Shown here: positions 32,666 through 43,312 of the stretch, piece by piece | Layout: the number at the start of each line of letters is the position of its first letter | Position numbering within the stretch: position 1 is the stretch's first letter | From: Gambelia wislizenii | Lineage: Eukaryota; Chordata; Lepidosauria; Squamata; Crotaphytidae | Assembly: GCA_030847615.1 (NCBI GenBank) | Contig: JAUMIR010000001.1 | Location: 378,182,687 to 378,246,686, forward strand | Reading direction: 5' to 3' | Length of the DNA stretch: 64,000 nucleotides | Translations under genes and position numbers: made by a program | The notes under the pieces: generated by a model | What the model was told of the DNA's origin: nothing | Database searches by the model: none | Seen by the model: the letters and a program-made list of their open reading frames with translations, nothing else

Positions 32666-33767
32666 ATCACATGTGACTCTAATGTAACAGAAAGATGCAG
32701 AAGGGTTTTGTCTACATCCAAATGAACTCCTATTCCAAATTCCTCAGTGACCACCCTTGTGACTTCAAATGGATGTTTTAAAGCATTGTGGTCAAGATTG
32801 TGTCCCTAAGTACACTGCAGCACATATGCCAAGGGGAAAAGAAACAACCACCCCAGTGCCACTTTCTGGAAATGACCCTGCAATAGTAGGGGAACTATTG
32901 CAATACGGTGACTCCTACTCATAGAGCTGGTTTAAGAGGATATCATGGTGAATGAAATAAAACAAAACACCAAGAGAGGGAGGAGGAATAGGATCTCCTA
33001 ATGAAGGCCAACCATAAGTACAACCAAGGCTGATTCCATTCCTAAACCAGGACTGAACTGAAATGGCTCTAGATAATTCATATCCTCTGAGACCCCTTGT
33101 GGATGTGATGCAACCACTCCCTCAAGAAGTTTGGCAGAAACAGGATCACTGTAATTGTGTGGTAATTGTTATAAACCTCTTAGTCCTTGAGGGATCACAC
33201 CTCTGCCTCTTTAAAAGCAGTTGGTAAAACTCCTCTCCCTCAAAGCGTCACTGACTATTCCCTGGACCCACTTAGATTGTTAAATGTTTTAAATAATTTT
33301 CTAATAGAAGGTAGAGAACATCATTACGGTTTCACCCCACTGTTGGCCATGGTACTCAAACAATCCTGTTCTTATATTCTATTGTTAGTATTTGGGAAGG
33401 ATTGTAAAATTCCAGAGGCATGGAAAAGTACAGCCTAGCTATCATGAGTAATTGATGTGGTTCTGATATCTGCTGGTTGACATTGTACCCTGAGGAAGGC
33501 AAAAGAACTTTTTTGAAAACTTTTAACGTGTAGGTTTATTTTACAGCATGACTGTTTGCAGAAAACTTTCCAAATAAAGAGAAAGTTTCCCACATTAACC
33601 TATGATGTTGCATTCTGAAGGGGGAAAAAATATTCTACAGGACAGATTTCTGAAGGCCAGAAAAAATATTTTCTTAGCAAATGTGTTGTGATTCTGTTAG
33701 AAAAGAAGGAAGAAATGATATAGAAAGAGAGCACTCCCCAAACATACAACAGGGATATAAAATTATT

Positions 33768-33770
<3 letters not shown>
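32666..33770. other. Non-coding, weak old repeat at about 33170-33420
   Basis: GAGGGATCACACCTCTGCCT and CTTTAAAAGCAGTTGGTAAA resemble a diverged interspersed repeat, unassigned. No gene. Confidence 0.35.
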
Positions 33771-33819
<49 letters not shown>

Positions 33820-33840
33820 CACACACACACATATATATAA
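33771..33840. repeat. (CA)n/(TA)n compound microsatellite
   Basis: CA run with TATATA interruptions; causes the Val/Cys-rich minus-strand frame at 33600-33863, which is not a gene. Confidence 0.95.
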
Positions 33841-34251
33841 TAGAAGGAAAAGTACAGTAGCAACGAAAGTTGCTATTTTGAATGCTCCCATTCAGTGTTC
33901 CAGTCAGACAACTGAACCCTCTTCTAAGCTAGAGTATTCCAATTCCTCCCTGCTATTTTCTTCACCTCACATATGCTGTGTGGATAGTGAGGACATTTGG
34001 TCCACAATTGGCTGTTGTGGAAGAAGGGTTACCTCCTAGATTTTTCCCCTTTAAACTTTTATCCATTGGTAGTTCTTCAGTGTTTGGAGTTACCTATGAT
34101 CTTCCCGGAAAACCCAAATTAAGCAATAAAACCCCTGAAATCCAAATTATAGAAAAGTTAAAACAATAAAAGTCCAAAGCTCTAGTGGACAATTCATTCC
34201 CATTCCCCTGAACAGTGGTGAAATACAACCATAGCCATTTCAGGCTAAAAG
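33841..34251. other. Non-coding, nothing recognised
   Basis: No supported feature. Confidence 0.45.
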
Positions 34252-34475
34252 TAGCAATAGCAATAGCATTTATATTTCCATACTGCTTATCAGTTCAAAG
34301 CACTCCCTAAGCAGTTTACAATGTGTTTAGCTAACTGCCCACAATAAGCTGGGTACTCATTTTACTGACCTACGGAAGGATGGAAGGCTGAGTCAATGCT
34401 GGAGCCCTGCAGGATCAAACTCACAATGTTGTGGCTGCAGTACTGGCATTTAACCACTGTGCCACCAGGGCTCCC
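34252..34475 (+). repeat. Dispersed repeat family R (copy 2), with tRNA-like 3' part
   Basis: AGCAATAGCAATAGCATTTA, AAGCAGTTTACAATGTGTTT, GCCCACAATAAGCTGGGTAC, then TGGCTGCAGTACTGGCATTT and AACCACTGTGCCACCAGGGC. The final block resembles a reversed tRNA-type promoter region. Unassigned but clearly the same family as 31870-32062. Confidence 0.55.
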
Positions 34476-35462
34476 TCCAGCTCATTACTGCCAAAAGTAA
34501 CTACTTACAAAAGCAACCCATTAGAAAAAGAAGCTGTTTCCTAGTTCTCAATGTAGACTATACTAGACTGGCATGATGTGATACAATAGAAGAGAGCCAT
34601 CCAACTTCTGATGACATCTGCTCTGCAAAAACATATGGCATAATTTCTGAGGCTGGAATTATACTGGTGCTTTATAGTAGTGCAATGGCGTAGTGGTCTT
34701 TTTCTAGGGTGTGCAGTGGCAGCAGGGGAAGGACAGAAAACCACTGTTGTCAGAAGAGAAAGCTGCCCTGTTGGTTCCTGAGCACCTTGAATGCCAGCAG
34801 GACAGCTTTTCCTCTGACAGCAATGGTCTACTCTGCTTCCCCTCTCATTGTTGCTGCTGTGTCTGCTGCCATTTTACATCTCCCACCACCATAGTCACTG
34901 CACTGCCGCTGCCGCGATACTAGCCTACTTATGCCAGCCAACAGGCTGTCAGCCCATGTCTTTTAAGGTTCCTCAGGACACTCTGGTGCCATAGTGTCAC
35001 CTGAGTTTGTAGCTATTATGTGGCGGGTGGACTCAAAAGTAGAGGATTCTTACCAAAGTTATCCTTTTCACACCCCCAGAGACTCACTGCAAAACAAAAT
35101 CTATCTTGTCTCAAAAGTCTGCACATTTGTAAGGCTTGTGGTACATCACAGAGGGAAAAAGATACTAAACCATCCATATGTTTTAAAAATGTACATAACT
35201 ACAGTGCAGATATCTGGAGGAAAACACATCCAAACACACTCTAGTCAAGGTTTAAAAAAATGCATACATTAGGAAAACACACAGAAATGGGAACATGAAA
35301 GAAAATACATATGGAAATGTGTAAGAATTTCTGTGTGGATGGAACAAGACAAAATCTCAGCCTGATGCAAACAGAGGGAGGGCACCTGGGATGTAGAGAA
35401 ATCCAATGACATAAAGAGGGAGAGCATTTCACACCCCTGTTTCAAAACAACCCCCACAAAGA
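34476..35462. other. Non-coding, nothing recognised
   Basis: Overlapping plus-strand frames at 34709-34923 and 34994-35272 have no recognisable domain. Confidence 0.4.
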
Positions 35463-35774
35463 GGGCATTTTAATCGATTTTCCTTGTTTTTTTTTCCAGG
35501 CTGTGAGGCCATGTTCTGGAATAGTTTCTTTCTGACATTTCACCTGCATCTGTGGCTGGCATCTCTTCAGAGAATGGGTGGGTAGGAGTGTGTGTAGAGT
35601 TTATATGCTGTGAACCCCTGTTGGGGAGTATATGTAAATTTGTGTAATTGAATGGTTAGGCAAAACATCAGAAAGAAACTATTCCAGAACACGGCCTCAC
35701 AGCCTGGAAAAAAACACAAAGGAAAATCTATGGATGCCTGCCGTGAAAGCCTTCGACTTCACAGGGCATTTTAA
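35463..35774. mobile_element. PLE family-1 inverted terminal-repeat insertion with 11-bp target duplication
   Basis: GGGCATTTTAA at 35463-35473 recurs at 35764-35774 and brackets a 290-bp insert. Left part GGCTGTGAGGCCATGTTCTG...CATCTGTGGCTGGCATC, right part CAGAAAGAAACTATTCCAGA...CGGCCTCACAGCCTGG, i.e. the two arms in inverted orientation with a GAGTTTATATGCTGTGAACC stretch between. No coding sequence. The hammerhead-like core is degenerate in both arms. Confidence 0.8.
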
Positions 35775-37170
35775 ATTGCTCATCACCACAGGTGTGTCTC
35801 CCCACGACAAACTATTCAAAAGCAATGGGGTAGCATTGGGAGGTTTTGCCTATATTCCCCAGCCTGGATGGTGAACTGTGAAAGACAGCTGCCGCAGAGA
35901 GCCATTTTAAAGTACCTTCCATGCAGTGATTCTTTTATATGCACCAGCTCAGTCACTTTGGAGCCTGAATATTTGATAAGACAATACAACCTCTGTTCTA
36001 TAAAAAACAGAATGTCCAGATTCATAAGAAGTCAGAAATCTGCAGGACTAGTCTTGAATGAATAAAATAACACTGTGTGCTAAGGAAAAAAAATTGCTCT
36101 TGGTTGACATAAATATTATGGATACTAGGGGCACTGCCAGTAGTAGAGTATGGTCAGCCATTTATCTTGCTTTATGTCTGATTAAGTAGCCCTTTCAAGG
36201 ACATTGGCTTTTTCACAGCATACATAACCAGGCCATGCAAATCAAAACAGATGAATGAATGCCTGTAAAATAGGAGTGCCCTTTGTATCCTGTGATGTTC
36301 TCAATAAGTTATTCCTGCAAGTTATATCCAAACCTGTCTCACAGTTACAGGGAACTGAGTGGTCTCCCCTAGCCCCTCCCTCCCCCCGCACTTTTGGTGT
36401 CTTCCTGTAATTGTCAGGAGCTTTTGACACAAGTCAAGTGAAACATACAAGTGAAACATACAATTGGAAAGAAGTGACTAATCAGTTGAAGCATTTCAGT
36501 TATCTTTCCTCACATCTTTTAACCTTCACCCCACATGTCTCGATTTGCACTCCAGACAATTAACTTTCCAATATTAGTTTCCTCCAGGAGAGGACTAAGG
36601 ACAGTTCTTGAGGGAGTCCAGAACTTTTTCATATGATTGGTATTTATTAATTTTTCTTTTAAAAAAATTCTAACTCGTCCAAGTCATACCTGTCTTTTCA
36701 AAAGTACCTTTTGAAACTCTTTGATGGTGATGGTGGAGACCTGTGGGTAGCACACAAAATTTGGACATGGCAGGTAAACTGTGCAGTTCAATCCTTCCCT
36801 GTTGCTTCTATGATATAATTGCTAAACACAAGAATTATCCTTGCTAAACACACACACACACTTAAATGTTTTGAGGAACAGTTACACATGGGGCACTTTT
36901 GACCTAACAATGCTTGGCTTCTGGCAGAATGTGGGGAGGAAGTGATCTTCATTGATTTCTCTCTTCCCCTTCAGGCCCTATCTATTGATCTGCTCTGGAG
37001 GTTTGGGGAATCCACTGGGACCATGTGGAATATGGCCCTGGAGGCTACCAAGATGGGGAAAACTATTGGGAAATATGTGGAACAGTCCACAATATTCCTC
37101 CACTGGACTTCACTGAGAGCACCTTACAAAACAGGCTGCTATAAAAACGGATACCAATTTAACTTCCTTT
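35775..37170. other. Non-coding, nothing recognised
   Basis: About 1.4 kb without a recognised repeat. Short direct duplication AAGTGAAACATACAA at 36436-36463. Confidence 0.4.
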
Positions 37171-37889
37171 GGAAGTAGAGCAAGTTAGCAGAGTTTAACT
37201 GTTTAAAATACACTTGCAACAGTTGCGTGTATGATACCAAGCATGCAAACACACTAAGATAACCACACCCCTTTTGTCTCCCCAAAGTTACAATTCTAGC
37301 ATAATAAGGACTCAGAAACACTTAAATGTAATATAAAAGTACAGTTGCCCCTCCACATTCACAGATTTGGCATTCACGGTTTTAAGTATTCACGGCTTGA
37401 ATATATTCTTTAAAAAATAATAATCCACAAAGCAAACCTTGATTTTGCCATCTTGTATAAGGGACACCATTTTGCTATGCCATTGCATATAATGGGACTT
37501 GAGTATTCACGGATTTGGGGGGCCTGGAACCAAACCCCAGCGAATGTGAAGGGATAACTGTACAAAACATTTACTCACATATTCAGAGAAGAACAGCAGC
37601 ATCTCGATAAAAATAGTATAGAACTACAAAAAATGACTAAAAACTACATGGTTACAAAATATCTGCAGGACTGCAGTGCACATCGTGTTTCTCAGAGAAA
37701 AATCATGGCGACTGCACCACATGGCTAGCTTCTAGGACAAAGAAAGGCACTTGGACACTCCTCTTTCCCTAGAAGCCCAATCACAATTCAGTAGGAAGTT
37801 ACATCAAACATTCTGTTTGCTTCTATCAGTTAGCCCTTTAGAAGTAAAAACATCTCAACTTATTGGATTGCAAACTACATATCCCAACA
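37171..37889 (-). mobile_element. Copia 3' LTR (putative), interrupted by a MITE
   Basis: In element sense the RNase H ORF is followed by a purine tract (TTGAGAGGGGA, reverse strand of 37890-37900) and then TGTTGGGATATG, the expected polypurine tract and TG start of an LTR. The LTR would run down to about 37171 (ending CTTCCA), with the pogo-like MITE at 37342-37560 inside it. The far end is a guess because no second LTR is in view. Confidence 0.5.
37342..37560 (-). mobile_element. Pogo/Tigger-like MITE, family P1, minus orientation
   Basis: CAGTTGCCCCTCCACATTC to GAATGTGAAGGGATAACTG, flanked by TA at 37340-37341 and 37561-37562. Body is the reverse complement of 5018-5246 (AATAATAATCCACAAAGCAA, CCATTTTGCTATGCCATTGC). 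Inserted into the putative copia LTR. Confidence 0.8.
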
Positions 37890-37905
37890 TCCCCTCTCAA
37901 TCCAA

Positions 37906-38451
37906 TTAGTGTCCCACAATCCCAAACTTGACACACAGTCTCTGGAACACATCTCTGGCCAGGGGCTTCATTAGGATACCCACTGTCATCTCATCTGTTG
38001 GACAGTATCTCATTTTAATTACACCATCAGTCACCAGCTTCCTAACAATATGGAATTCAGTCTTTATATGTATGTTTCGTGGGGTCACTTTCTTCCCACT
38101 GTCAGACAATTTAATACAACTCTGATTGTCCTCAAACGCTGTGATGGGCTTTTGTCCTGCAATGCAAAAGCCAACAAACAGGTCATCAAGAAATTTTAAC
38201 ATATCACATGCATGTGCCGCAGAAACATATTCTGCCTCTGTAGAAGAATAAGCTACTACATTTTGTTTAGTACTAGCCCAGCAGATTGGTCCATTTCCAT
38301 AAATGAACAGGTAACCACTTGTTGACACTGAATCACCCCTGGATCCAGGCCAATCTGCATCTGTAAAACAAACAAGACTTGGATTAGTATTACCTGGCAA
38401 CTTTAACTGTAAATTTAATGTGCCCCTCAAATATCTCAGAATTCTCTTCAC
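37906..38451 (-). pseudogene. Ty1/copia RNase H domain (open 181 codons)
   Basis: A stop-free frame with the copia-type RNase H: KRILRYLRGTLN at the start, CFTDADWPGS (catalytic Asp near residue 31), STSGYLF, CWASTKQNVVAYSSTEAEYV (Glu near residue 72), EDNQSCIKLS (Asp near 108), and NIHIKTEFHIVR (the usual HIDxxxHxxR has become HIKTEFH). The end is the normal polyprotein C-terminus. The upstream RT is separated by a stop/frameshift at about 38452-38456. Copia elements are uncommon in amniotes, so the preservation is notable. Confidence 0.88.
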
Positions 38452-38456
38452 AACAC

Positions 38457-39112
38457 TCAGTGTTTCAGTGCTTCACAGCACTTTGGTGCATTGGCTATCT
38501 CTTTAAGAACTCCAACAGCATAGGCTATATCAGGTCTTGTGTCTCTGGCTAAACACTGCAGCTCTCCAATAGCTGTCTTGTACATGTTATCGTTTGGCAA
38601 AGGTTCACTGTACTCATTGTTTTTGTTAAAGTCTGTTGTCATTGGGATGGCTACACAATGTGCATCTTGTAGCTCTAAAAGCTCCAATATGTTAACATTC
38701 CTTTGTTTTTCACTCAGTAAGAAAGATCCATCTTCTTCTCTTTGAATTTCAGTGTCCATGAACTCTGTTACTTCTCCATGCTATCTTAATTCAGTACCTC
38801 TGTTCAGGCATTTCCCAATCTCTTTGTAGTCAGCATCTCTCTGGGTAGCAATAAGCAAATCATCATTAATCAGAACATAAGTAAACAGTTCATCTTTGGC
38901 TCTAGTGTACACATTTGTCTGTTTCTCCACGTCTGAAATCTAAATTCTCCAAGATTGTGTGCAACTTCTCATTTTTAACAGTAGTGTGTTTGACTTTCAT
39001 TTGCTTAGAGGTGGCTAAGCTTTGAAACAGTCTCATAGAAATAACTTTCACATGTTGTGTTGCCTCATCTGTAGGCACTTGCTCACCATCTCCTTCTTCT
39101 GTTGATTCCTTG
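38457..39112 (-). pseudogene. Ty1/copia reverse transcriptase, C-terminal remnant
   Basis: 38457-38759 is open and reads from MDTEIQREEDGSFLLSEKQR through YKTAIGELQCLARDTRPDIA, the conserved YRxxIGxLxYLxxxTRPDI block of copia RT. Upstream, conceptual translation gives YVLINDDLLIATQRDADYKE (about 38820-38880), i.e. the YVDDLLI catalytic box with an altered first Asp region, broken by a stop at about 38780. Sequence upstream to about 39112 still has a VKHTTVKNEKLH-like reading but decays. Integrase and gag are not present. Confidence 0.75.
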
Positions 39113-39115
39113 AGT

Positions 39116-39352
39116 AATGCCCAAGTTTCTGGGTGGAGATATGCAAGGAGGATTAGTGTCTGTTTGGCTAACCCAGAAACTAGCCATTCAAATACACAAA
39201 TTTACATAGCCTCTCCAACAGGGGTTCACAGTATATATCCCCCCCCACTCCTACCCAACCATTCTCTGAAGATGTTAGACACAGATGCAGGCGAAACGTC
39301 AGAAATAAACTTCCAGAACATGGCCTCACAGCCTGGAAAAAAACCAAGGAAA
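39116..39352. mobile_element. PLE family-1 terminal repeat fragment
   Basis: Starts with a short inverted piece (TTTCTGGGTGGAGATATGCA...GTTTGGCTAA) that turns at 39167 into the forward arm (CCCAGAAACTAGCCATTCAA...). It ends with CAGAAATAAACTTCCAGAAC, ATGGCCTCACAGCCTGG and AAAAT. It joins copia sequence on the left and BovB sequence on the right. Confidence 0.8.
39260..39306 (+). ncRNA. Hammerhead-like core (PLE family 1)
   Basis: TTCT, CTGAAGA (39266-39272), a poorly pairing stem II region, GAAACGTC (39293-39300), AGAA. Core bases and the palindromic ACGT are intact, but stem II (GTTAGAC vs GCAGGC) is weak in this copy. Confidence 0.45.
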
Positions 39353-39355
39353 ATC

Positions 39356-40165
39356 GTTCTAAGTCTTTGCTATTTTCTGTAGTAGTATGGTGTCATTAAA
39401 TTGTTGATGTTCATTCCTCCAGTTTTCATGTCTCCTTCCTCCAAGTCTAATCCTGCTTTGCATATATGTTCAGTATACAGGTTAAACAGATAGGGTGATA
39501 AAGTGTAGCCTGGCCTGACCCCCTTGCCAATTGGAAATCATTCAATTTCTTCGTATTCTGTCATTATAGTAGCCTCTTGTCCTGAGTACAGGACACATGA
39601 GGACAATCAAATGTTGTGACACACCCATTTCTTTAAGAGTGGTCCATAGTTTTTCATGATCAATCAATGGCTAGAAACTATAAAGCACAGGCTAATTTGC
39701 TTTTGAAGTTTTTTGGTATGTTCCATTATCCAACACATGTTTGCAATGTGATCTCTAGTGCCTCTTCCTTTCCTGGACCCAGCTTGGACATCTGGCGTTT
39801 CTCACTGCATATATGGTAAAAGTTTTTGTTGTAGAATTTTGAGCTTCACTTTGCTTTTATGGGAAATTAATGCAGTGGTCCTGTGGTTACTGTAATCCTT
39901 GGTGTCCCCTTTCTTGGGGACTGGAATGTATATTGTGTGTTTCCAATTTGTGGGCCATTCTTTTGCTTTCCATATTTGTTGAAAGATTTTAGGGAGAACT
40001 AGAATAGATCCTGTCTATGTAACTTGAAGCAGCTCTATTGGTATGCCATCTGTTCCTGGTGATGCATTTCTCCCAAATGCTCTGAGTGCAGCTTCCATTT
40101 CACTTTCTAAAATTGGAGGTTCATCTTCATATGGTTCTTCCTCAAATGAATCTTGAAGGTGGCTT
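39356..40165 (-). pseudogene. BovB (RTE clade) LINE reverse transcriptase fragment
   Basis: Conceptual minus-strand translation, crossing several stops and shifts, gives RNRWHTNRAA-like readings near 40040, MAHKLETHNIHS, then KILQQKLLPYM and DVQAGSRKGRGTRDHIANMC, WIMEHTKKLQKQI near 39700-39790. Further on it gives LYSGQEATIMTEYEEIEWF, PIGKGVRPGYTLSPYLFNLY and KAGLDLEEGDMKTGGMNINN (about 39400-39600). These are in order the fingers, palm B motif and following blocks of BovB ORF2. BovB is the LINE whose tail is shared by the tRNA SINEs here and which is known for horizontal transfer between squamates and ruminants. Both ends truncated; dead. Confidence 0.85.
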
Positions 40166-40387
40166 GCACATGATTGAATTACAATTAATTGATAATTTTA
40201 TTTTCCTTGTTATCTTTAAAAGTCCAAGGTAGCTAACAGAAAAATGGTATAAGGGCTTAGAATGAGACCCATTAATGCTCAGAGCAGAGCAACTGAAATC
40301 AGTCCTGTTGCTCTTAGTGGATTTATCCTATGTATGTCTATGTCTAGTATCTAACCCATTGTATATTTATTTCTTTGAAGTAAGTAC

Positions 40388-41000
40388 ATTATCAGATGTG
40401 GCAAAAATTGTGGGATTATGACATCAGGGTAGTCGAATGGGCCCCGTTATTGCATGACGTTGTCATCCTCACGTTATTACCCATGCTCCAGCCACAAAAA
40501 GCATTCTTTCTCATTCATGGGACAAGCCTTGAATAGATCATCAATAGCGCTCCTTTCACACCATAGACTGCATGCGAAACCACATCCCATTGTAATCACA
40601 AGATTACAGCATTAATGTGCAGTCCTCGGAGAGAAAACCTCTGGGTGATAATGCAAAAATGAATCACAGGATGTTCTTTTTATGAACTGTCCCCTTTAGT
40701 TTGCACATTTTTACGTTTGTTTCAGTGCTTGTGTGTTCATTTATTTTCTCAATTAAGAGGTTTTTGGCGTTTTAAGCATGCTCACATCTTCTCACGAAAA
40801 CAGCTGAAATCTCATCCATGTTGAATTGTGGAAGTAAACTCCTGTTCTTGAACACTACTGGTCTTCATGCAATAATTCTGTGGTGGTTCTTTCATGGGAT
40901 TACAGCTACATGCAATAATAAGTGTCATAATGCAAGATGTTCCTACAGTCTTCATTCGCGGAATTACAGAATTTTTAGACACTAGTCTGATAATGTCCGA
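40388..41000 (+). mobile_element. Non-autonomous DNA transposon, TTATCAGA-type ends (copy 2)
   Basis: Left ATTATCAGATGTGGCAAAAA, right AGTCTGATAATGTCC, inverted. Long colinear match with reverse-complemented 1190-1765: CCATTGTAATCACAAGATTA, CGTTTTAAGCATGCTCACAT, CTCCTGTTCTTGAACACTAC, GGGATTACAGCTACATG. No coding capacity. Confidence 0.65.
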
Positions 41001-41009
41001 AAAATGCTA

Positions 41010-41106
41010 GTTAATTATATGATTATATGATTATATGATATTATATCATATATCAATTATTATATCATATTATATCGTATCAATTATATGATATCAATTA
41101 TATGAT
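41010..41106. repeat. AT-rich low-complexity (TTATATGA/ATCAATTAT units)
   Basis: Imperfect tandem units of GATTATATGATTATAT and ATATCAATTATATG; able to fold back on itself. Confidence 0.8.
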
Positions 41107-41534
41107 AAAGACAGAATAACTTCTACTATCTCCCTGCTGAGCAATACTTAACTGAGGGGGGGCAGGGAGGAACATAATTCTCCACACATGCAGTTCTGTG
41201 TACTTTCAGTTTCATAAGGAAGCTTGCAAGCACAATATTTGTTTACTGGTTGGGAGGAAGGGAGGCAAGAGATATCCAGAAATCCAGCCCCTGGGTATAC
41301 TTCTTTGGCCATGAGAAAAAATCTGGCACTGTCGTCTCAGACTTGATGACAACATCAGCTCTACCATCCTGGCTGAGGCAGATCTACAGCCAGGTGCTGT
41401 TTGGGAGCTTCACCTCCCACCCTCTCCCCAATCCATAAATGATTTTGGCAGAATGCTTCATACTTAAAATGTGCCTGGGGGGGGGGACTGGATGTTTTAC
41501 AAGGGTGTGCTGAATACCTCCTCCTGTGAAAGGA
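41107..41534. other. Non-coding, nothing recognised
   Basis: Contains a G9 run at 41480. No supported gene. Confidence 0.45.
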
Positions 41535-41539
41535 ATATA

Positions 41540-41756
41540 TAGATTTGAGCATTGGACTACAACTCCGGAGACCAGGGTTTGAATCCCCCACTCCCCCACT
41601 GGGTGACCTTGGGCAAGTCATACTCTCTCAGCCTCAGAGGAAGGCAAAGGCAAACCCCTTTTGAACAAATTTTGCCCAGGAAACCCTGTGATTGGTTTGC
41701 CTTAGGGTCACCGTATATTGGCAACAACTTGAAGGGACAGAACAGCAACACAGCAA
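41540..41756 (+). mobile_element. tRNA-derived SINE with BovB-like tail
   Basis: GAGCATTGGACTACAACTCC, B-box GTTTGAATCCCCC, CACTGGGTGACCTTGGGCAA, CTCTCTCAGCCTCAGAGGAA, TTTTGCCCAGGAAACCC, TTAGGGTCACCGTATATTGG, CAACTTGAAGGGAC. The A-box end is truncated. Confidence 0.85.
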
Positions 41757-41841
41757 TCCCATGTTATGAGTCCATAGGTCACCAAAAGGATTCTAGATGA
41801 AAAGGTCCATATGCAAGCAGGAATTTATTGCAACAAGGAGT

Positions 41842-41981
41842 AAGTAACTTGTGGCTGTCCAGATGTTGTTAGGCCACAGTTCCCATCAGTTTCAGTTGGC
41901 ATGGCTAATGGTGAGAGACAATGAGAGTTGTAGTCCCAGAACATTTGGAGGGACAGAAATTACCCCTCCCTGGTTTACACA
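41842..41981. mobile_element. Short palindromic MITE (same family as 5705-5845)
   Basis: GTGGCTGTCCAGATGTTGTT at left, AACATTTGGAGGGACAGAAA and CCCCTCCCTGG at right; middle GCACAGTTCCCATCAG-like and GAGAGTTGTAGTCCCAG. Imperfect palindrome. Confidence 0.5.
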
Positions 41982-43237
41982 CAGGTTGAACAGGACACTT
42001 TGGGGAGTGTGTGGTAATGTTGCCTGCGTAGTAACATACACCTAAGAGGCCACATTTTCTAAGACATGGCATACGTAATATATTCTGTACATCCAAATGA
42101 TGTAAGTGGTGAAGTATGTGCCACTATGCACTATTTTTCAGGAAGTTTACTTTTCGCAAGACTTGTTTTGCTGAAATGGAGACAAACAAAAAATAGTTGT
42201 TTGCACAGTCTTTCATACATGGGTTGGACCTGAATTGATAAATTAAACTGCAATTTCTTTCTTCTGTATGACTGCCTGTAGGTGGAGGGAGGTGCTCATT
42301 TTATACCAGGATCATAAATGTTAACATCGCCTGCTTGCATTTATTGAAATATATAAGACAACTCTATAGGCTGGAATTAAATGCAAAATGTAGGCATGCT
42401 CATTCTTCAATTCTGTGTCCAATTTCTATGATTTTTAAAAAAGATACAACAGGAGGAAGGTGGGAATTACTGCTAACCAATACCACCCATTACTCAACAC
42501 CCCTCCACACTCAAAACCCAGTGCCACCTCAAATGCCCTCTTTGGCATTTTTCATTATTTCCATTCCTAGATCAACCAATCTGGCTTTGGTGGGGGGATC
42601 CTCTTTGCAGCTGAACTGCAATGGTGACAAGAACAAGTATGTGCTTTATGATGATATCTCAAGGCTTGACTGTTTAAGCTCTGCTTGATGTGTGGAGAAC
42701 CTTACTCTCCTAGCAGCTACCTTCCCATCCTCCCAATCTGTGCAAGATTTTGTTTAGGAGGCCAAGTAGTGGTGTTCTTTTTGTTCTCCTGCTAAATCTG
42801 GTATAGGTTCCTCCGCCCACACACCTACTCTGCACAGACTAATTGGTTTCTTGTGTTGGCTAAATTGTTAATGGGGCTGCTACTATTTAAATAGCTCAGT
42901 TTGGTCACATTTAGGATGGGATGTGCAAGTGTAGGGGGAATGAAAGTTTTGGTGAGCCCCAGGAGACACCTTTTTACAGGTGACTGGCCATTCCAGAGGC
43001 CTAAGGTCAAGATTTTTGGGTCATGTACCCAGGGTATGGATGACACACTGTGATCAACCCCTAGTGTTTACACCTTTAGGGCTGTGAGGCCCAGGGTTGG
43101 GATGCCCAAGGAAGTCAGGTAGCTTAGGAGGCAGGGCTGAGAACATGCCACCCCACCCCCCAACCTGCACACACACTTTGTCTCAAGCAGGCAGATTTTC
43201 CACAAACAGGCATTTGGCCTGTTACAACGTATTTTGT
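41982..43237. other. Non-coding, nothing recognised
   Basis: About 1.25 kb. The plus frame at 42335-42688 (117 codons) has no recognisable domain. Confidence 0.4.
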
Positions 43238-43312
43238 AGAATCATAGAATCACAGAATCCTGGAGTTGGAAGAGACCACGAGGACCATCCATCCAGTCCA
43301 ACCTCATGCCTG
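43238..43312 (-). mobile_element. CR1 3' tail, minus strand
   Basis: Reversed CR1 end: AGAATCATAGAATCACAGAA (octamer tail) then GTTGGAAGAGACCACGAGGA, CATCCAGTCCAACCTC, TGCCTGTA. Short 5'-truncated insertion. Confidence 0.85.

Noticed and set aside
33600..33863. Val/Cys-rich minus frame
   Set aside because: Produced by the CA/TA microsatellite.
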